From Pseudomonas sp. JUb42 (GTDB lineage Bacteria; Pseudomonadota; Gammaproteobacteria; Pseudomonadales; Pseudomonadaceae), in the NCBI RefSeq assembly GCF_024807945.1, contig NZ_JANUFD010000006.1:186001-250000 (forward strand): 64,000 bases of DNA, written 5' to 3'. Shown here in pieces: positions 1-9,056 of the stretch. The notes beneath the pieces were generated by a model. The model did no database searches. It was given only the letters and a program-made list of their open reading frames with translations, and was not told the DNA's origin. The position numbers and the translations under genes are program-made. The stretch's first letter is position 1. The number at the start of each line of letters is the position of its first letter.

Positions 1-243
1 ATCGTCAGCAGCAGTTGCGTGGAATACCTGCACTTCTTCGGTTATGTCAGCTACGCCTACCTGTGGGCACGCATGGCGGGGCTCGCCGAAGAGAAAATCG
101 CCGACGACGTGCCTTTCTACAGCGCCAAACGAGCCACAGCGGCGTTCTTCTACGCACGCTTGCTGCCGCGGATCGACAGCCTGGAGGCTTGCGTCCGTGG
201 CGGCAGCGGCTCTTTGTACGCGCTGGATGCCGAGCAGTTCTAG
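1..243 (+). CDS. Acyl-CoA dehydrogenase, C-terminal fragment (5' end outside window)
   Basis: The reading frame is open from base 1 and ends at TAG 241-243, leaving about 80 residues. They look like the C-terminal helical domain added to large fatty-acyl-CoA dehydrogenases of pseudomonads: the pattern FYxAKxATAxFFYARLLPRI followed by a segment ending ALDAEQF is typical of that end. The FAD-dependent alpha,beta-dehydrogenation site lies upstream, outside the window, so substrate range cannot be judged. The stop codon sits in the left end of the inverted-repeat element at 241-452, which has not disrupted the protein. The family call is moderately confident because only the tail is visible. Confidence 0.7.
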   Translation: MVSSSCVEYLHFFGYVSYAYLWARMAGLAEEKIADDVPFYSAKRATAAFFYARLLPRIDSLEACVRGGSGSLYALDAEQF

Positions 244-452
244 GCTCTGTACGAAAAGTCGCCGAGCGAAGGTCAGGCAAGGCAAAAACAGGCGAGGAAC
301 GGCCGGGGTCGCGCTCGACTTTACTGGCTGTAAATGAGCATTATCCGCTACGCGGCCCCTTCGGGCCGTCCTTCGGACGTTCTCCTTTCAGTCGTCCGAG
401 CCTGTTTTTAACGCAGCATCACCGAGCGCAGGCATTTTTCGTACAGAGCCTA
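241..452. mobile_element. MITE-like element with 17-bp perfect terminal inverted repeats including a TA at each end
   Basis: TAGGCTCTGTACGAAAA at 241-257 is repeated as its exact reverse complement at 436-452. If TA is the duplicated target, the mobile unit is 243-450 (208 bp). A second nested inverted repeat, AAAAACAGGC at 284-293 and its complement near 400-409, lets the whole unit fold into a long hairpin. It has no open frame of its own, as expected of a non-autonomous element moved by a transposase elsewhere. It lies exactly between two convergent genes and supplies the last base of both stop codons. It could also act as a bidirectional terminator. The family is not identified. Confidence 0.7.
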
Positions 453-1025
453 AGTCAGATCGTGCAGTGACTTGCCATTCGGCGCGGTCACGCTGACTTC
501 GCTGAATGTGACCTGCAGGCCACCACGCTCCGGAGTACAGGCCATGGGCCCGACCCAGTACTGCCTGGCCTGGGGAAATGGCGCCAGGCGAATCAGCGGC
601 CAATGCTCGCCATCGGTCGAGGCCTGGACCTTGAGCACACCGTTTTGCAGAGTCACGCGCAGCCAGAACCCCGCCGTATCGCCATTGAACAGGCCGGTAG
701 ACCAGTCGGACACGCCATCAGTGACGACCGTACTGAGATACGGCACACCGTCATTGACCTCGATCGTGATCTTCACCCAATGCTCGGCATCGATGCGCAC
801 CATCAGCCCGGCCTGATCATAGAGTGCTCTGAAATCAGCAGAAACCCTGGCCTGGGCGGTGAATTCAGGACCGGTCCTGACCCCGTAGAAATGCCCGGAG
901 TCCCGGACAAAACCATAGTGGGTCTCGCGCCAGAAATCGGTGGCAGCGTCGGTGGTCCAAGTGAGCTGGTCGCCAAGCATCGACCAGCTTTTCGGTTCGT
1001 TCAGCCATTCATATTCGTCGTACAT
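450..1025 (-). CDS. DUF1349 domain protein (concanavalin A-like fold)
   Basis: This 191-residue protein has the DUF1349 pattern: WxTDAATDFWRETHYGF near the N-terminus, AGLMVRIDAEHWVKITIE mid-protein and FWLRVTLQNGVLKVQAS later. That is a beta-sandwich lectin-like fold of unknown biochemical role, sometimes annotated as regulation of enolase. The ATG at 1025 is chosen over an upstream in-frame start because AGGGAGA lies about seven bases before it. The gene starts 24 bases after the trehalose synthase stop on the same strand, so the two are probably co-transcribed. A carbohydrate-binding or accessory role is possible but is inference from fold and neighbour. There is no signal peptide. Confidence 0.8.
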   Translation of the reverse strand: MYDEYEWLNEPKSWSMLGDQLTWTTDAATDFWRETHYGFVRDSGHFYGVRTGPEFTAQARVSADFRALYDQAGLMVRIDAEHWVKITIEVNDGVPYLSTVVTDGVSDWSTGLFNGDTAGFWLRVTLQNGVLKVQASTDGEHWPLIRLAPFPQARQYWVGPMACTPERGGLQVTFSEVSVTAPNGKSLHDLT

Positions 1026-1049
1026 ATGATCTCCCTGAAATAGCCCCAC

Positions 1050-3116
1050 TCAACTCATGGGCGACGTGCTGACAATCCTTAACGCCAGACCTTCATATGG
1101 TGCAAGGTCAATCGTGAAGGCGCCTTCAGCCGTCAGGTCACCCTCAACCCTCTCGTTGATAATGTCCACTACCAGCCCATGACCAATATCCGGCAGGTGC
1201 AGGGTTTCGGTGATGGGCTCGGCGCTGAAGTTCAGGGCGGTGATCTGCATACCCTTCCCGGCTGGCAGTTCGTGGACCATGATCAACAGGCCGGGATGCT
1301 GGACATCCGGGATCAGCACCTGACGACTCGCGGCAATGTCATAGGCCCGACGCACAGCGAGGATTTTCTTCAGCTGCGAGGCGAAGGATTCCGGATCTTT
1401 CAACTGTTCCGGCAAGCTGCCGTACAGGTTCTGCGCCTTGGGCATCTGCCCTGAAGAAACAATCGCCTCCGGATCGAGGTCGACCAGATCGTAGGCGCCA
1501 CGGTGGATCCAGCGGGTGTCGCCATCGAGCATCAAGTCCGCCACCTGTTCCGCCGCCAGTGGCAGCGCCCCTACCAGGTCCCAGCCGGACAAGGCGAAGA
1601 CCCCCGGCTGCATGGCGTTGAACATCACCAATAGCAGGTGCAACTGGCGAATCTGCGGGATATCCGCCGGTTTGATCGCCTGCAAATCCCGTATACCCAA
1701 GGCCGCCGTGATGATGCTGACGGTGGTGCAGGACACGCCATTGGTGACGAATTTCAGGTTGTAGGGTGCGTGCTCACCGGCCAGACGCTCGTACATTTGC
1801 TCGCGGATATGCTCACGCAAGATATTGCCGGGGAAGGTCTGGCCCTGATACATGAAGGTGTCATGGGCATGCAGGGTCCAAAAATGCACCAGCTCCAGGG
1901 TCAGCTCGTCATGGTTTTGCAGGGCGTGGATCAGTGAGGCCGGGTCGATGCCATAGGCGTGGACCTGGCGCAGCATCAGGCGCAGGAACTCGGCATCGCC
2001 CATCAACAGAGCATGCTGGTAGGCCGGACGGGTGATGAAGTCATAGGACAGATCCGCGCCGCCATGGGACATCGAGGCGATATCGTCGATGGTCAGGTTC
2101 AGCTCCTGGAAGCTGAAGCCGCCAGCCTTGCGGATCGCCCCGCCAATCAACTGGTTGCCAGTAATGGACAGCGGATGGCTTTCTGACCACGCCGTGCCAT
2201 CGAGCTTGCGCTCAACGCCAAGGAAGCCGTTGGCGTCCAGGCGCAGGATTTTTGCGCCCATCACATCGACCGCATGCAGGGCGTCGCCAATGATCATTTG
2301 TTGCGCGGCGAAACTGGGGTCAAGCCAGTTCAGCGAGGGCTGGCCTTCCTTGAAGTAATGCAGGTAGACCCAACGCCGCGGTTTGCCATCCACGCCGATG
2401 ACTACGGGCGTGGTACTCCAGTCGGTTTCCTTGACGCCGGGTTCAAAGAAGATCACCCGCTGCAACTGGCCGACAATGTAATGCTTGTCGCGCAGGGCAT
2501 CGACCTGCAGCGGGCTGAGGTTCTGCGCGTCACGCCCCGGCTCCACGTCAGGCAGCAGCGGCCAGTCTTCCTCGCGGATTTCCACCATGTGGTAGAGACC
2601 GGGATAGTCCTCATAGGCCATCTCGGCCAGACGGAAATCCGCACCCTTGCCGGTATGGGAAGGAATCACGTCATCGATGATCACCGCATTATGCGCGGCG
2701 GCGATTCGGGTCAGGTTTTGCAGTTGTTCTTCGGTGCCCAGTTCCGGATCGATGCCGAAGCTGATGCGGTCGAAGTTACCGTCGATGGTCGGCGTATGTT
2801 CACGGCCGTTGAGCCCGCCTGAGGTCTTCAGCGGGCCGTTATGAATGCCCTGGATGCCGATTTCCGACAGCGCATGCCACAGGCTTTCATCGCCCAGGGC
2901 CTGCAAGACCGTGCCGCCTTCGCTGGTGATGATCGAGGCGGGATAGGCGGTGAACCATACCGAAGCCAGTGCTGACGCGTCCCGCGGCCGGGTTTGTGCG
3001 AAGGGCCGTTGCCATAATCTTCCTTGCCCGGAATACAGGCGGGTCCGCTGCCGGGCGGCATTGAGCATGGATTGTTCAACCAGCCATGCCACGTAATCCT
3101 TGTCCGTCGTTGTCAT
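1050..3116 (-). CDS. treS: Trehalose synthase (maltose alpha-D-glucosyltransferase), GH13
   Basis: This 688-residue cytoplasmic enzyme is predicted to interconvert maltose and trehalose by intramolecular transglucosylation (GH13). The length and long conserved stretches match the trehalose synthase described from Pseudomonas stutzeri/putida rather than the shorter TreS of actinobacteria. Likely catalytic residues are Asp294 in LRLDANGF, Glu338 in FSFQELN and Asp403 in NHDE. The ATG at 3116 gives [18 protein letters not shown], agreeing with homologue starts; the ribosome site before it (GAGTG) is weak. There is no fused maltokinase domain and no other trehalose or glycogen gene next to it, only the DUF1349 gene downstream. 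Trehalose is a compatible solute, so a stress role is likely. Confidence 0.88.
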   Translation of the reverse strand: MTTTDKDYVAWLVEQSMLNAARQRTRLYSGQGRLWQRPFAQTRPRDASALASVWFTAYPASIITSEGGTVLQALGDESLWHALSEIGIQGIHNGPLKTSGGLNGREHTPTIDGNFDRISFGIDPELGTEEQLQNLTRIAAAHNAVIIDDVIPSHTGKGADFRLAEMAYEDYPGLYHMVEIREEDWPLLPDVEPGRDAQNLSPLQVDALRDKHYIVGQLQRVIFFEPGVKETDWSTTPVVIGVDGKPRRWVYLHYFKEGQPSLNWLDPSFAAQQMIIGDALHAVDVMGAKILRLDANGFLGVERKLDGTAWSESHPLSITGNQLIGGAIRKAGGFSFQELNLTIDDIASMSHGGADLSYDFITRPAYQHALLMGDAEFLRLMLRQVHAYGIDPASLIHALQNHDELTLELVHFWTLHAHDTFMYQGQTFPGNILREHIREQMYERLAGEHAPYNLKFVTNGVSCTTVSIITAALGIRDLQAIKPADIPQIRQLHLLLVMFNAMQPGVFALSGWDLVGALPLAAEQVADLMLDGDTRWIHRGAYDLVDLDPEAIVSSGQMPKAQNLYGSLPEQLKDPESFASQLKKILAVRRAYDIAASRQVLIPDVQHPGLLIMVHELPAGKGMQITALNFSAEPITETLHLPDIGHGLVVDIINERVEGDLTAEGAFTIDLAPYEGLALRIVSTSPMS

Positions 3117-3249
3117 AAGCACATTCACTCGCAGTCCAGTACATCGGGCCGTCGCACTAAGCAATCATCGCGGCACGAACGGCGCAGGTCGTGTGCATAT
3201 GAGCCCGCGAGTGCGCAATCGTTGCATGGAATTTCCATGAAGGCGCTGT

Positions 3250-5241
3250 CTAGACCTTGAAATGGGCGATCAACCGATGCACCTCCCGGGTCATGCCAGC
3301 CACCTCGTTGCTGACCCGCACGGTATGTCGCGCCTCGCTGGCATTGCCCTCGCTGAGGCTGCGGATTTCCAGGGTATTGCGCTCCACCCCTTCAACAACT
3401 TGCGCCTGCTGTTCCGTGGCCGAGGCGATCTGCAGATTATGGTCGATGATCTCGTCCATATCCTGGGTGATGCCCTGGAAGATATCGGCGGTACGGGTGG
3501 CCTCGCCGACCCGGGTCGAAGCACTGGCGTGGCTGCTCTGAATGGTACCTACAGCGTTGCCTACCTGTTGCTGCAACTGTTCGATGGTGTGCTGTATTTC
3601 CCCGGTCAGGGCCTGGGAGCGGATTGCCAGACTGCGTACCTCGTCAGCCACCACGGCAAAACCACGGCCCTGCTCACCGGCTCGTGCAGCTTCGATGGCG
3701 GCGTTAAGGGCCAATAGATTGGTCTGCTCGGACACGCTGCGGATCTGCCCCACGGCCTGGGCTATCGCCCTGCTCTGCTCATCCACCGCCTGAATGGCCA
3801 GGATCGACTGGTCCATTTCCTTGAACAACTGGTGGATGCCGTTGGCCGCCGAACTGGCTTGTCGACTCCCTTCACGGCAGGTATCACCGACCCGACCGGC
3901 ACGCGCCGCCATGGTCTGGGAAGAGCGGCTGACCTCCTGCACACTGCTGACCAGTTCGCTCATGGAGGTGCCGATCAGTTCCAGCTCGGCGCCCTGGCGG
4001 TCGGCACTTTGCTGGCTGGCAAAAGCGCTCTGGCTAAGATCCCCGGCCTTCCCCTGGGTCTCGGACGAAAAGCGGCTGACCTGCACGATCAACTCGGCGA
4101 TACCGCTGCGCATGCGATTGAAGTCATCGGCGACATCGCCAAGCTCATCCCTGGCGCGGATTTGCAGGACATGCCCCAGTTCCCCGGCGGCAAAGCGGCG
4201 CATGCCATCGCGAATGCCGTGGATCGCCTCGCGCACCGAAAGAAAGAAGCCGCCGAACAGATAAATGATCACCAGGACGATCACGGCCAACAGCACGGCA
4301 TAACCGAGCAGACGCTCCTGACTGCCCGCGACCCGTTCGCTCAACAGTGCCGTGCTGTCGTCAATCACCGCACGGAACGCTGCGTCGAGCTTGTCGACGC
4401 TGGGCTGATAGCTGTCGAAACGCTCATGCCAGAGGGCGATGGACTCTTCGTCGTAGCTGCCATTCTGCGAATAGGGTTCGACGATGCTGCTGGCATAACG
4501 GGAACTGGCAGCCAGCGCTGCATCGGCCAGCAGTCCACGGGCCTGAGGATTGTCTGCGCCGCTGCGGGCCTGAATATAAGGCTCCAGCAAGGCCGGTTGA
4601 TTGATCACCGTCGCCCGTGAGGTGGACTCCAGAAAGCCGTAGGCGCTGACGTAAGCCGCGTAGCCGCGCGTCTGAGCCAGAGTGGCGTAGAGCGGCAGTA
4701 TCTCGCTGATCAATAGATCGGTGGCGCGGTACAAACGCGGATCACCGTCCATGGTCAGCCGCGAATCCGCGCCGATCGCCTTGAGGGTCGCCAATTGCGC
4801 CTGCGCACCGCGGGTTTCCTCAAGATACAGAGCGCTGAGCACCTGATTGGCCTGAGGTGCGCCCAGGCTTGCTGACGGGTCCTTGAACATAAAACGGCGC
4901 GAGGCAAAGGGCGTGGCGGCCAGCCAGTCGCCGACGGCCTGCCCGGTCTGCTCGAGCTGCCGACGCCCGGTCTCGATGGCGGCAAGCACATCCGGCTGAT
5001 TGCGGGCATGGCTCAGCACATGCAGCGCGGCCAGATCCAGCGCCGCCTTGTATACCGGCAAGGCTGCATTGAACGCCTGCAAGCCCTGCAACTCCATTCG
5101 CGCATTTTGCAGCTCGCCTTGTAAATCCACCAGCTTGCCTGCTGCCAGCCAACTAAACGGCGCCATGAAGACCAGAAAGATCAGGGAAAACTTGTGCAGA
5201 TAGCGTGTGCGGCTCATCAGTGCCAGGACGGGTGTGAACAT
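3250..5241 (-). CDS. Methyl-accepting chemotaxis protein, large periplasmic sensor
   Basis: A 663-residue inner-membrane chemoreceptor. The first membrane helix is near residues 17-36, a mostly helical periplasmic domain of about 275 residues follows, the second membrane helix is near 312-335, then HAMP (about 336-390) and the signalling domain. The hairpin tip carries the near-invariant motif [20 protein letters not shown]. It would signal through CheW/CheA to bias flagellar rotation. The ligand is unknown; the helical sensor is not a dCache type, and its size suggests a helical-bundle sensor. GAGGAAG sits about seven bases before the ATG at 5241. No che or ligand-related gene is adjacent. 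There is no C-terminal CheR-tethering pentapeptide. Confidence 0.92.
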   Translation of the reverse strand: MFTPVLALMSRTRYLHKFSLIFLVFMAPFSWLAAGKLVDLQGELQNARMELQGLQAFNAALPVYKAALDLAALHVLSHARNQPDVLAAIETGRRQLEQTGQAVGDWLAATPFASRRFMFKDPSASLGAPQANQVLSALYLEETRGAQAQLATLKAIGADSRLTMDGDPRLYRATDLLISEILPLYATLAQTRGYAAYVSAYGFLESTSRATVINQPALLEPYIQARSGADNPQARGLLADAALAASSRYASSIVEPYSQNGSYDEESIALWHERFDSYQPSVDKLDAAFRAVIDDSTALLSERVAGSQERLLGYAVLLAVIVLVIIYLFGGFFLSVREAIHGIRDGMRRFAAGELGHVLQIRARDELGDVADDFNRMRSGIAELIVQVSRFSSETQGKAGDLSQSAFASQQSADRQGAELELIGTSMSELVSSVQEVSRSSQTMAARAGRVGDTCREGSRQASSAANGIHQLFKEMDQSILAIQAVDEQSRAIAQAVGQIRSVSEQTNLLALNAAIEAARAGEQGRGFAVVADEVRSLAIRSQALTGEIQHTIEQLQQQVGNAVGTIQSSHASASTRVGEATRTADIFQGITQDMDEIIDHNLQIASATEQQAQVVEGVERNTLEIRSLSEGNASEARHTVRVSNEVAGMTREVHRLIAHFKV

Positions 5242-5379
5242 GAGCGCTTCCTCGAATGGGCCGGTACGCGCTCATGCTAGCGGTCAGGTACGTTGAGGCA
5301 GTTGGAGGCGTTGCACGAATGATTGAAGATTTGCGACATGGCGCAGTTGGCAGGCACCCCGCGGGTATGGAGAGAATAC

Positions 5380-5469
5380 GTGGGAGCGAATTCATTCGCG
5401 AATAGTCCAGTACATCTGACTAACTTCTATCGTCCTGAATGCCGCTTTCGCGAATGAATTCGCTCCCAC
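5380..5469. repeat. REPIN-type inverted repeat pair
   Basis: Two 23-bp arms, beginning GTGGGAGCGAATTCATTCGC at 5380 and its perfect complement ending at 5469, flank a variable middle. This is the REP-doublet (REPIN) layout known in fluorescent pseudomonads. It lies downstream of the small zinc-ribbon-like gene and upstream of the chemoreceptor gene. Confidence 0.85.
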
Positions 5470-5523
5470 AGTGTTCGGATGACTGATCCCACAACCATCA
5501 ACAGCAAGGAGGCACTCAAAAAA

Positions 5524-5757
5524 TCAGGAATGCAGCAACCCCTCCACGGACTCGATACCCGGCACCGCACAATGAATTCTCTTCATCGCCAGCCATTCCC
5601 GGGCCTTGGCGATATCGAATATCTGGCCCTGTTCCATTAACGCCAGAACCAGCGAATCAGAAATCCGGTAATGCCCACACTGGGGACATTTACATTCTTC
5701 CCAGCTGTCCGCGCAAAAAATTCGCTCTGCCGGCCCCGCGCAAATCAGGCAACTCAT
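5524..5757 (-). CDS. Small cysteine-rich (zinc-ribbon-like) protein
   Basis: A 77-residue protein with CLIC at residues 3-6 and CKCPQCGHYRIS around residues 23-34, so two Cys pairs could hold one zinc in a ribbon. A helical tail follows (KAREWLAMKRIH). GAGG stands about eight bases before the ATG, and codon use fits the host. The family is not recognised, so no function is claimed. Zinc ribbons of this size bind nucleic acid or act as adaptor proteins. It is monocistronic as far as can be seen, with a REPIN just downstream. Confidence 0.65.
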   Translation of the reverse strand: MSCLICAGPAERIFCADSWEECKCPQCGHYRISDSLVLALMEQGQIFDIAKAREWLAMKRIHCAVPGIESVEGLLHS

Positions 5758-6069
5758 GGAACGCCTCGCTTTTTATTATTAGATGAAACAGTCAATCAGC
5801 ATCGGTTCACGCCACTATAAACATACTATTCACCGGTAAAAAAGCAATCGACTGACCTGGGCAAATAGCGGATATCTATAGCACTTGCCAGCTCGACCAT
5901 GGATCGCGCTAAAAAATCTCTCAGAACAGTTGCCCGTGCCTTAGCGAATTAATTGTCTGCTGGCGAATACAGCGCAATTCAGGCTCAGTTGGTAGTGGCG
6001 AGCATCATGGCTGCGGGTAACAAGCCTGCCCCTGCAGCAAGTTTCTTTTGCGTCAGCAGCATGATTCAT
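5758..6069. other. Gene-free stretch upstream of the zinc-ribbon gene
   Basis: This 312-base, relatively A+T-rich stretch separates the stop of the cupin gene from the start of the small cysteine-rich gene, both on the minus strand. It must carry the promoter of the latter. No convincing hairpin terminator, repeat or coding frame was seen. Confidence 0.5.
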
Positions 6070-6591
6070 TCATAACGACACCGCTCCCCAAACGGCCATC
6101 AACGCACCGGTTCGCCCTTCGACCGGATCAGCATCAGGAAGCGCAACCTGGGCAATACGTCGCAGTGATGGCTGGTGATTGGCGGGCTCGGCCCTTTGAA
6201 TATCGTAGTTGTCCTGGCCTCGTGGATAAGCGCCGACCACCAGGAAGTCTTCACTTTGTTCAAGGCTGCAATGACCGGTGCCTGCGGGCAGCACCAATAC
6301 ATCCCCTTCGCCTACCTCGATCGTCTGACCGGACGGGCCGCCCAGTAGCAGCCGGGCATGCCCTCTGGCAACGCCGACCACCTCATGGGCAGTGGAGTGG
6401 TAATGGTGATAGTCGAACACCTGTGCGCGCCATTGCGCAGGCCAGTCATGTTCGTTGAACAACTGCTCCAACCCTGCGGCCTTGTCTTTCGAGGCCAACG
6501 GCACTTCACGGTACAGCAACACCGGAAGCTGGCTGTTGGGGATCACGCCATCGTCGCTGAACCAGAGAGTCTGGGGTGGCGCGCTGTTCAT
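6070..6591 (-). CDS. Cupin-domain protein
   Basis: A 173-residue single-domain cupin. The first motif region reads YHHYHSTAHEVVGVARG (metal-binding His residues plus Glu) and the second reads VGEGDVLVLPAGTGHCSLE, so a divalent metal site with His and Glu ligands is plausible. Pseudomonads carry a conserved family of this kind with no assigned reaction; it may be a small-molecule oxygenase, an isomerase or a sensor. The start ATG overlaps the stop of the upstream 66-residue gene (ATGA), and no good ribosome site stands before it, so translation is probably coupled. It sits in a stress-type group with a manganese catalase nearby. Confidence 0.8.
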   Translation of the reverse strand: MNSAPPQTLWFSDDGVIPNSQLPVLLYREVPLASKDKAAGLEQLFNEHDWPAQWRAQVFDYHHYHSTAHEVVGVARGHARLLLGGPSGQTIEVGEGDVLVLPAGTGHCSLEQSEDFLVVGAYPRGQDNYDIQRAEPANHQPSLRRIAQVALPDADPVEGRTGALMAVWGAVSL

Positions 6592-6788
6592 GATGACTGG
6601 TCTCTGGGTTGCTCTTGAGCTTTTTTCCTCTGTTGGCGGTGAACCTCCTCCTTACCCACCGATTGTGCAGTGGAGTCGCGTTGCCCCTTGCCAGGATCAT
6701 TGGAGCGCAGGGCGTCGTTGGCCCGCTCTACCTCACCCGGCAGGGTGTGCGGGTTGGGATTTTCCTGAGGTGTTTTGCCATTACTCAT
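6588..6788 (-). CDS. Small hydrophilic hypothetical protein, coupled to the cupin gene
   Basis: A 66-residue, highly charged, Pro/Gln/Asn-rich protein (starting MSNGKTPQENPNPHTLPGEV) with no hydrophobic core, probably disordered. The ATG at 6788 is chosen because AAGGACA lies about seven bases before it; an upstream in-frame extension has no ribosome site. The stop overlaps the cupin start by four bases. Small hydrophilic proteins of this style are common in the stress-induced (RpoS or AlgU) sets of pseudomonads, but no function is assigned here. Confidence 0.6.
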   Translation of the reverse strand: MSNGKTPQENPNPHTLPGEVERANDALRSNDPGKGQRDSTAQSVGKEEVHRQQRKKAQEQPRDQSS

Positions 6789-6868
6789 GATCGTTGTCCT
6801 TGGCTTGCCGGGCCCTGGGGCCATTGATCGGTAGACCTCCGTCTTTTTTCCAAGGTTCCATCTGAGGC

Positions 6869-7405
6869 TCATGCACCAGGATTACCGAACTGGATATACA
6901 CCGACCAGGCTCCGAGCAACGACCAGAACACCGCGAAAATCCACGGCGTGCGCAGCGAAAACAGCAGGGATTTGCGGTACCCCTTGTGGGTTGACTCACG
7001 CTCGCAGAACAGCGGCGATTCGTCATAGGCCAGCCCCATTAAAGGCTCGCTCTGGAGCAAATTGGCCTGCTTGTAATGCCAGTGATCGATGATTTCATAG
7101 GCGGCACGAATACCCGGCCAGGCGTTCAGCGAGCTGAGGATGCCCAGCAGTGCCAGGAACGGCGGCACAACCAGAGTAAACAGCTTGCCCCACTCCGGAT
7201 TGAGATTGCCCATGGACGAGGTGAAGGCAATGACCAGGAAGGACTGCGCTGCCAGATAGGCGTCGGTCCGGTTGGCGAGAATGCTGGTTTCGTACTGGAT
7301 TTCCCGGCGATAGAAATCCAGGCGTTCCTTCGGCGAGCCGAACATCTTGGCGTTATGTTCAGTCAGTTCGTTTTCATCGGCGGCGTGGGTGAGGATTCTG
7401 GACAA
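6869..7405 (-). CDS. Membrane protein of unknown function
   Basis: A 178-residue protein with an N-terminal cytoplasmic-looking helical segment (ERLDFYRREIQYETSILANR), then likely membrane helices near residues 50-65, 76-95 and a last one near 153-172 (WIFAVFWSLLGAWSVYIQF). The layout resembles small SLATT-like membrane proteins, though the family is not certain. The start is a TTG at 7405 with a distant GAGG; the first ATG is at 7345 and would shorten the protein by 20 residues, so the start is uncertain. It is divergent from the manganese catalase gene and upstream of the 66-residue gene. Confidence 0.65.
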   Translation of the reverse strand: MSRILTHAADENELTEHNAKMFGSPKERLDFYRREIQYETSILANRTDAYLAAQSFLVIAFTSSMGNLNPEWGKLFTLVVPPFLALLGILSSLNAWPGIRAAYEIIDHWHYKQANLLQSEPLMGLAYDESPLFCERESTHKGYRKSLLFSLRTPWIFAVFWSLLGAWSVYIQFGNPGA

Positions 7406-7707
7406 GAGCGACGATGACCTCGGTTATGTGCATGGAATGGTGTTCACCGACAGCGGACCGGAACCACAGTGGTTAGTTCGCTTTCAACGGATCTGCGGTT
7501 TTCTGGCACTCACTCAAACTACTGACCTCACTGCACATGACCGTTTAGTTGATAGTTTGGCGATGCGCTTGAACTTTCCAGCTAAAGCCACTCGTCGCAT
7601 GCCGACAAACTAAAAGAATCGATTTCACCCTAGGCCCCTCACACTTTATGCATGCACGTTTGCATACATATAAAACCAACTACTCAGCCCGAATTGAGGA
7701 AGCCACC
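7406..7707. promoter_or_regulatory. Divergent intergenic region upstream of manganese catalase
   Basis: This 302-base region must hold promoters for the membrane protein (minus) and catalase (plus). GAACTT at 7571-7576 resembles the -35 box of AlgU/RpoE-type promoters, but no matching -10 is found at the right distance, so this is only a hint. An inverted repeat TATGCA...TGCATA spans about 7645-7666, shortly before the catalase start. Confidence 0.35.
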
Positions 7708-8589
7708 ATGTTTCTACACAACAAGCGCCTGCAATATACCGTTCGTGTCGCCCAACCCAACCCTGGATTGGCCAACTTACTGCTGGAGCAATTCGGTGGT
7801 GCGCAAGGTGAACTTGCCGCTGCAGGGCGTTATTTCACCCAGGCGCTGGCGGAAGAAGATCCGGGGCGCAAGGATCTGCTCATGTCTATTGCAACTGAAG
7901 AACTGAGCCACCTGGAAATCGTCGGCTCCATTATCGTCATGCTCAACAAAGGCGCTAAAGGCCAGTTGGCCGAAGGTGTCGAAGAGGAAGGCGAACTGTA
8001 CCGGGCGATCAACGGCGCAGGTAATGACTCTCATATCACCAGCCTTCTCTATGGCGCCGGTGCCCCGCTGACCAACTCTGCCGGTGTTCCCTGGTCGGCT
8101 GCGTACATCGATACCATTGGCGAACCGACTGCCGATATGCGCTCCAATATTGCCGCCGAATCCCGCGCCAAGATCGTCTATGAGCGGCTGATGAATGTCA
8201 CCGACGATCCAGGCGTGAAAGAGGCATTGGGTTTCCTGATGACCCGGGAAATCGCCCACCAGTTGTCCTTCGAAAAGGCCTTGCATGCCATCCAGCCGAA
8301 CTTCCCCCAAGGCAAGCTGCCTGGCATGCCGGAGTTCACCAATACCTATTTCAATATGTCGGGTGAACCGAACGTGCGCGGCCCATGGAATCAGGGCGAT
8401 CAATGGGAATACGTAGAAAACCCACAACCTGCAGTGGACGGTGGCGACGGCACGGCGAGCGTGGCGCTGTCAGCCAAAGATCAGGAATTGCTTGAACAAC
8501 TGAAACTGCGCACTCAGTCCGATCCGGATTCGGACCCGATTACTGGCGCCGACCTCGGCTCTGGCATGGTTCAAGGCAAGGATGAGTAA
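7708..8589 (+). CDS. Manganese catalase
   Basis: This 293-residue protein is a non-haem dimanganese catalase converting hydrogen peroxide to water and oxygen. It carries the ferritin-like four-helix signature with Glu and His ligands in EQFGGAQGELAAAGRYFTQA, IATEELSHLEIVGSI and a second half including LTREIAHQLSFEKAL-like sequence. The C-terminal 60 residues are acidic and low in complexity. The ATG at 7708 is chosen because GAGGAAG lies about six bases upstream; longer readings lack a ribosome site. A strong terminator follows. Mn-catalases of pseudomonads are usually stationary-phase or envelope-stress proteins, and the neighbours here (small hydrophilic proteins, cupin) fit that. Confidence 0.92.
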   Translation: MFLHNKRLQYTVRVAQPNPGLANLLLEQFGGAQGELAAAGRYFTQALAEEDPGRKDLLMSIATEELSHLEIVGSIIVMLNKGAKGQLAEGVEEEGELYRAINGAGNDSHITSLLYGAGAPLTNSAGVPWSAAYIDTIGEPTADMRSNIAAESRAKIVYERLMNVTDDPGVKEALGFLMTREIAHQLSFEKALHAIQPNFPQGKLPGMPEFTNTYFNMSGEPNVRGPWNQGDQWEYVENPQPAVDGGDGTASVALSAKDQELLEQLKLRTQSDPDSDPITGADLGSGMVQGKDE

Positions 8590-8596
8590 AAGCAAT

Positions 8597-8630
8597 GCAA
8601 CCGTCTCGTGGCGGTTGCGCTTTATTTTTA
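8597..8630 (+). terminator. Rho-independent terminator after manganese catalase
   Basis: GCAACCG at 8597-8603 pairs with CGGTTGC at 8612-8618 and is followed by a T-rich tract (GCTTTATTTTTA). It begins eight bases after the catalase stop, so the small gene at 8649 probably depends on read-through or its own promoter. Confidence 0.85.
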
Positions 8631-8648
8631 ACCTGGAGGCAGAACACC

Positions 8649-8834
8649 GTGTTCATGACTGAAGAAATGCCAGACCCCGAAGCTACATTTGCAACCACCT
8701 TGAGTCACTTCGAAATGTCTGCGCGCAAGGCAAAACGAGGCTTCAAGGTAGCGATGGCGGTAAATGTATTCGGCGTGGGGACCTTGTTGCCCAACGATTT
8801 GCCGAAAACTGCCGAGGTGCAAAAAAACCGATGA
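8649..8834 (+). CDS. Small hypothetical protein
   Basis: About 61 residues, starting at GTG 8649 (TGGAGG about ten bases upstream) or at ATG 8655. It has an acidic N-terminus and a single hydrophobic stretch, FKVAMAVNVFGVGTLLP, which could be a membrane anchor or amphipathic helix. The good ribosome site and position right after the catalase terminator support a real gene. No family is recognised. Confidence 0.5.
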   Translation: MFMTEEMPDPEATFATTLSHFEMSARKAKRGFKVAMAVNVFGVGTLLPNDLPKTAEVQKNR

Positions 8835-9056
8835 GCAAAGGATTGACCAGCGCCAGGGACGGCCTTTTGCAGACGCCCTCTAGCGTCGCCAACAGGCGGC
8901 AGTGATGGATCAAGTAAGTAAGGCTGTTTAAGACAGGCGATGTTTATGGTCTGCGGCCGTCAATCTTACGACCTCATAAATCGATTAATCAAAACCCTGG
9001 CCATTAGTGATTAACCGACAAGAGGTAACTACTTAAATAGACCGGAGCTATCAAAC

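Noticed and set aside
243..450. Protein-coding content in the inverted-repeat element
   Set aside because: Frames crossing it are extensions of the neighbouring gene's other frames, with no start site or motif.
7571..7610. AlgU-type promoter before the manganese catalase
   Set aside because: GAACTT is present but no good -10 box stands 16-17 bases later; kept only as a hint in the region entry.
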